Below, one piece after another: positions 5,463 through 8,477 of a stretch of 8,477 bases of DNA. The notes beneath the pieces are model-generated. The model was not told the DNA's origin. It was given only the letters and a program-made list of their open reading frames with translations, and did no database searches. Source of the stretch: DATAEU01 sp046724395 (GTDB taxonomy: Bacteria; Actinomycetota; UBA4738; HRBIN12). The number at the start of each line of letters is the position of its first letter. Within the stretch, counting starts at the first letter, position 1. The translations under genes were made by a program, and so were the position numbers. The DNA lies in the NCBI GenBank assembly GCA_046724395.1, contig JBKOWM010000046.1, positions 1 through 8,477 of the forward strand, in the 5' to 3' direction.

Positions 5463-7181
5463 GTGAGCGAGACGGTCGGTGCGCCTGTCAGCCGTCGGCT
5501 GTTCACGCGGCAGGCGTCGGGGCTCGTGCGCGAGGTCAGCGTCACGAACGCCCTGTTCTTCAACACGGCGGCGTTCGTGGGAACGGGCGTCGGGTGGTAC
5601 CCGGTCTTCTACACACTCGCGTTCATACCGGTCGGCAGCGCGCTGTTCACGACGTACGGTTGGGCCGCGTGGATCGTCGGCGTGTTCTGCGTGCTGCTGG
5701 CGCTGATCTTCGCGTCGCTCTCGAGCGTGATGCCGCGCTCGGGCGGGGACTACGTCTTCACGACGCGGCTGATCCCGTCGGTCGGCCCGTTCCTGGGCTG
5801 GCTCGAGTCCTTCACGCTGGTGATCGCGTCGCTCGCGATCATCGCCTTCGAGGTCCCGATCGTCCTTCGCAACCTTCAAATCACTGGGCGCATCATCGGT
5901 ATCGGAACCGGTGTGGATTTCTTCGAACGGGCCAACGGCTGGTTCGCGGACAACGGCACGATCGTTGGCTGGCCGGGCTTCATCGGCGCCCTTCTCGTGC
6001 TGGCCGGCGTGTTCTGGGTCGTGATCCAGCCGACCCGCCGGTTCCACTCGATCGTGACCGGGCTGGCCGCGATCTCGCTGCTGTCGGCCGTGGTGATGTT
6101 CGTCTTCGGGCTGCTGTTCATGAGCAAGGGTGGGTTCGCCGCAAACCTGCCGAAGTATGCGGACGGGACGACCGTCGCGCAGCTGACGAAGGCCGCCGTC
6201 GACAACGGCGTCAAGGGCTCCGGCGTGGGCATCTTTCCGCTGTCGTTGTTCGCGTTCATGGCCGCGATCCTGCTGCTGAACTTCATCGGGTTCCAGTACA
6301 GCGCGTACATCGCCGGCGAGGTCACGGGCAACGTCAAGCGCGGCATCTTGATCGCGGTGCTCGGCGCCCTCGGCCTCGCCGTCGCGTTCAGCTCCATCTA
6401 CAGCGACTTCCTCGCGTATCGCGTCGGCCTCGACGTGCACGTCGGATGGGGCGTCCTGTTCTGGCTGGGCGATCCCAAGCTTCCGCTGGGACAGCCGAAC
6501 TCTCTGCCGCTCGTCGCCGAGATCTCCCGGCCTGGCCTCTGGCCGATATGGGCGTTCGTCTCGTTGGCGGGAGCGATCTTCCCGTTCCTGCTGTGCCCGG
6601 TGTACATCAACTTCATCAGCCGGCTGGGTCTTGCCTGGAGCCTGGACCGGCAGGTCCCGGAGTGGTTCGGCGACGTGAACGAGCGTCTGCGCGCGCCGAT
6701 CAACTCGATCCTGACGGCGCTCGGAGTCGCCGTGGTGTTCGCGATCCTGCAGAACTTCGCGCTGCTGCCGAAGTCGATCGCGCCGCCCGACGGGCACCTG
6801 AACCTCGTCGCAACGCTCTGGTTCAGCATCCTGATGGCGTTCCTGACGTGGTTCATGCCTGGCGTGAACGCGCTGGTTGGCCCGTTCTCGCGGCGCGACC
6901 TGATGGGGAACGCCCCCTGGCGGTCGGCGCTGCCGGTGATCGGGGCCGTCTGGGTGGTGTTCATCGGCTGGCTCTACTGGTTCGCGGGTTTCAAGCCGAT
7001 CATCGACACGCTCCGCGCGGGCGAGGAGTCGACGCTCGACTACCTCAACCGAACCGGGATCACCTTCACGCTGATCTTTCTGGGGATCGGCATCCTGATC
7101 TACCTCGCGCAGGCGCTGCGCAGACGCGCCGCGCTCGGCGCCGACGCTCGCCTCGTCTACCAGGAGATCCCGCCCGAGTAG
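5463..7181 (+). CDS. APC superfamily amino acid/amine permease, 572 aa
   Basis: This integral membrane transporter has about 12 hydrophobic helices with a soluble N-terminus of about 28 residues and a charged C-terminus after about 550. Family motifs are SSVMPRSGGDYVFTTR (87-102, the conserved segment at the end of helix 2 and start of helix 3), AYIAGEVTGNVKRGI (281-295), and SRLGLAWSLDRQVPEW followed by RLRAPIN (386-413, the loop after helix 8). APC members import amino acids, polyamines or related amines by proton symport or exchange; the substrate cannot be read from the sequence. At 572 residues it is longer than the usual 450-500, mostly from hydrophilic stretches between helices (about 222-255 and 318-357). 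It has its own promoter and a strong RBS, and the phosphoesterase gene follows after 3 nt. The stub of an ASKHA-type gene lies divergently upstream. The frame is intact and host-like in codon use. Confidence 0.9.
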   Translation: MSETVGAPVSRRLFTRQASGLVREVSVTNALFFNTAAFVGTGVGWYPVFYTLAFIPVGSALFTTYGWAAWIVGVFCVLLALIFASLSSVMPRSGGDYVFTTRLIPSVGPFLGWLESFTLVIASLAIIAFEVPIVLRNLQITGRIIGIGTGVDFFERANGWFADNGTIVGWPGFIGALLVLAGVFWVVIQPTRRFHSIVTGLAAISLLSAVVMFVFGLLFMSKGGFAANLPKYADGTTVAQLTKAAVDNGVKGSGVGIFPLSLFAFMAAILLLNFIGFQYSAYIAGEVTGNVKRGILIAVLGALGLAVAFSSIYSDFLAYRVGLDVHVGWGVLFWLGDPKLPLGQPNSLPLVAEISRPGLWPIWAFVSLAGAIFPFLLCPVYINFISRLGLAWSLDRQVPEWFGDVNERLRAPINSILTALGVAVVFAILQNFALLPKSIAPPDGHLNLVATLWFSILMAFLTWFMPGVNALVGPFSRRDLMGNAPWRSALPVIGAVWVVFIGWLYWFAGFKPIIDTLRAGEESTLDYLNRTGITFTLIFLGIGILIYLAQALRRRAALGADARLVYQEIPPE

Positions 7182-7184
7182 CGC

Positions 7185-8150
7185 ATGGCGAGGAACAGCG
7201 TCCGCCTCTACGTCGTCTCGGACATCCATGCCAGCGAGAAGGCGTGGCGCAAGATGTTGAACGCCGCCCGGATGGGCCTCTACAAGGCCGACGTCGTGCT
7301 GTACGCCGGCGACCTGACCGGCAAGGCGATGGTCCCTGTCGTCGAGGTCGACGACGGCGTCTTCGAAGCCGAGGTCGCCGGCCGGCCGCGCCGCGCGCGG
7401 AACGAGGAGCAGCTCGAACGCCTCGAGCAGGACATCACGAACCTCGGCTACTACCCGTTCCGGACCGATCGGGACGAGATGGACAGGCTGCGCGCCGACC
7501 CCGACGGCGTCCGGCGACGGTTCCACGACGAGATCGTCGGTCGCGTCGGTCGGTGGATGGGGATGGCCGCCGAACGCATGGAGGGAACCGGCGTCCCGAT
7601 CTACCTCGTGCCGGGCAACGACGACCCGTACGACATCGACGAGCCCCTCGACGAGAGCCCGTATTGCATCAACGTGGACGGCAAGGTCGTCGACATCCCG
7701 GGCAACCTGCAGGTGCTCGGGTCGGGCAAGTCGAACCAGACGCCGTGGAGCACGCCGCGCGAGGTTCCGGACAACGACTTCGCGGATCTGGTGACGAAGC
7801 TGTCCGACGAGGCGAGGGACCCGAGGCGGACCATCTTCCTAATCCACTGTCCACCGTACGACTCGGGCCTCGACACGGCGCCCCTGCTCGACGCGGAGCT
7901 CCGACCGACGGCGTCGGCCGGTGACCTGCTGCGCGGACCGGTCGGCTCGACAGGAGTGCGCCGCGCGATCGAGGAGTTCCGGCCGCTCCTCGGCCTGCAC
8001 GGGCATATCCACGAATCCGGCGGCGAGGCAAGGGTCGGCGAGACCCACGTGCTGAACCCGGGGAGCGAGGCCGCGTTCGGGATCCTTCGCGGATACGTCG
8101 TCGACGTCGGGCCGGACGGCATCGAGAAGGTCTTCCGCGTCGAGGGGTAG
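7185..8150 (+). CDS. Calcineurin-like metallophosphoesterase, 321 aa
   Basis: The protein carries the dinuclear-metal motif set of calcineurin-like phosphoesterases in order: Asp13-x-His15 (SDIHAS), Gly42-Asp43-x-x-Gly46 (YAGDLTG), Gly144-Asn145-Asp146-Asp147 (PGNDD, where the family usually has GNHD or GNHE), His221 (LIHCPP) and Gly273-His274-x-His276 (LHGHIHES). The metal-binding Asn and Asp survive; the catalytic His normally inside GNHD is Asp146. Residues 47-137 form a highly charged insertion between motifs II and III, longer than in compact members, and may be a lid or specificity domain. No signal peptide is present, so it is cytoplasmic; the substrate is unknown. It starts 3 nt after the permease stop and has no obvious ribosome-binding site of its own, pointing to coupled translation. 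The nucleotidyltransferase-like gene starts 9 nt after its stop. Confidence 0.85.
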   Translation: MARNSVRLYVVSDIHASEKAWRKMLNAARMGLYKADVVLYAGDLTGKAMVPVVEVDDGVFEAEVAGRPRRARNEEQLERLEQDITNLGYYPFRTDRDEMDRLRADPDGVRRRFHDEIVGRVGRWMGMAAERMEGTGVPIYLVPGNDDPYDIDEPLDESPYCINVDGKVVDIPGNLQVLGSGKSNQTPWSTPREVPDNDFADLVTKLSDEARDPRRTIFLIHCPPYDSGLDTAPLLDAELRPTASAGDLLRGPVGSTGVRRAIEEFRPLLGLHGHIHESGGEARVGETHVLNPGSEAAFGILRGYVVDVGPDGIEKVFRVEG

Positions 8151-8153
8151 CCT
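8148..8153 (+). promoter_or_regulatory. Leaderless-type -10 box TAGCCT overlapping the phosphoesterase stop codon
   Basis: TAGCCT fits TAnnnT and ends 6 nt before ATG 8160, as at 2090 and 3467. Its first three bases are the stop codon of the preceding gene. This suggests the next gene has its own leaderless promoter inside the apparent operon. No clear -35 box is seen. Confidence 0.45.
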
Positions 8154-8159
8154 GCGGCG

Positions 8160-8477
8160 ATGAGCGCGGACGAGCCCCGGGCGGGAGCGGACGCGCTCGA
8201 CGAGGGCCTTCGCCTGATCCACGCGGCCGAGGCCGCCGGCGTTCCGCTCCGGCTGGTCGGCGGCCTCGCCGTCCGTGTCTTGTGCCCGGAGTTCCCGCCC
8301 CGGATGCGCGAGAACCAGGACCTGGACCTGGCGTCCGTCTCGAAGCGCCGTCCGGCGCTGACGTCCATGCTCGTCGGCCTCGGATACGAGCCCGACAAGC
8401 GGTTCAACGCACTGTACGGACACAAGCAACTGTACTTCGCCTCACCCGAGGGCCGGTCGGTCGACGTGCTCGTCGAC
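8160..8477 (+). CDS. Nucleotidyltransferase-fold protein, N-terminal 106 codons (3' end outside window)
   Basis: The frame opens at ATG 8160 and runs off the window. It shows the layout of the polymerase-beta-like nucleotidyltransferase fold: a helix ending in LRLVGGLAVRVL (about 29-40) with the GG loop, then NQDLDLAS with the Asp-x-Asp metal pair (about 53-60), and SVDVLVD (about 100-106) with the third Asp. This arrangement, GG then DxD then a distant D, is that of AbiEii/MNT-type and other small-substrate nucleotidyltransferases. AbiEii is the toxin half of the AbiE phage-defence toxin-antitoxin pair, but no AbiEi-like antitoxin lies upstream, and many proteins of this fold are not toxins. 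The start is supported by the -10 box 6 nt upstream. Assignment to a family needs the missing C-terminus. Confidence 0.65.
   Translation, partial: MSADEPRAGADALDEGLRLIHAAEAAGVPLRLVGGLAVRVLCPEFPPRMRENQDLDLASVSKRRPALTSMLVGLGYEPDKRFNALYGHKQLYFASPEGRSVDVLVD

Noticed and set aside
5277..7526. Minus-strand open frame of 749 codons antisense to the permease and phosphoesterase
   Set aside because: It is rich in Arg, Asp, His and Gln with no hydrophobic core, as expected from the reverse of GC-biased coding DNA. Only its last 27 codons (from ATG 5360) carry a recognisable motif.
5381..7924. Plus-strand open frame of 847 codons overlapping the permease and phosphoesterase
   Set aside because: Its Arg/Ala/Gly-rich composition marks it as an out-of-frame shadow. 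The permease and phosphoesterase frames contain all expected motifs.
1..8477. CRISPR array, insertion sequence ends or rRNA
   Set aside because: No regularly spaced repeats, transposase motifs or rRNA-like segments were seen on either strand.

Overview
The window looks like chromosomal DNA of a high-GC actinobacterium. The evidence is strong G/C preference at third codon positions, frequent GTG starts, a protein of the mycothiol-dependent maleylpyruvate isomerase/DinB-like family (mycothiol is an actinobacterial thiol), and three genes whose start codon lies exactly 6 nt after a TAGGCT/TAGCCT hexamer, the layout of actinobacterial leaderless promoters. I cannot name a genus.

Left part (1-3430) is accessory and decayed. 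It opens with the 3' end of an unidentified gene (2-154). A short ComM-like ATPase fragment follows (258-343), then a helix-turn-helix gene interrupted by an amber codon (345-539). No gene can be supported between 540 and 1205. A minus-strand four-helix membrane protein gene is split by a one-base shift (1206-1735). Next comes an apparent integration module: the 3' half of a tRNA-Gly(GCC) as a probable att core (1888-1935), two perfect 11-bp tandem repeats (1993-2014), a 188-aa Trp-rich gene of unknown function (2102-2668), and on the minus strand a small 85-codon gene with a one-base shift (3363-3107) that overlaps the start of a tyrosine integrase lacking its middle (3107-2711).

The middle part (3467-5202) has an intact MDMPI-family enzyme and a copper-binding-type lipoprotein with two cupredoxin-like domains, the second spread over three frames by two one-base shifts in C and G runs. 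Upstream of the permease, on the minus strand, is a 27-codon remnant starting with an ASKHA-type phosphate-binding motif.

The right part (5381-8477) is intact and host-like: an APC-family permease with a promoter and strong ribosome-binding site, a calcineurin-like metallophosphoesterase starting 3 nt after the permease stop, and the first 106 codons of a nucleotidyltransferase-fold protein whose probable -10 box contains the phosphoesterase stop codon.

I see no clear novel system. The points most worth checking are the repeated one-base losses, the att/integrase module with an internally deleted integrase, and the three matching leaderless start sites.
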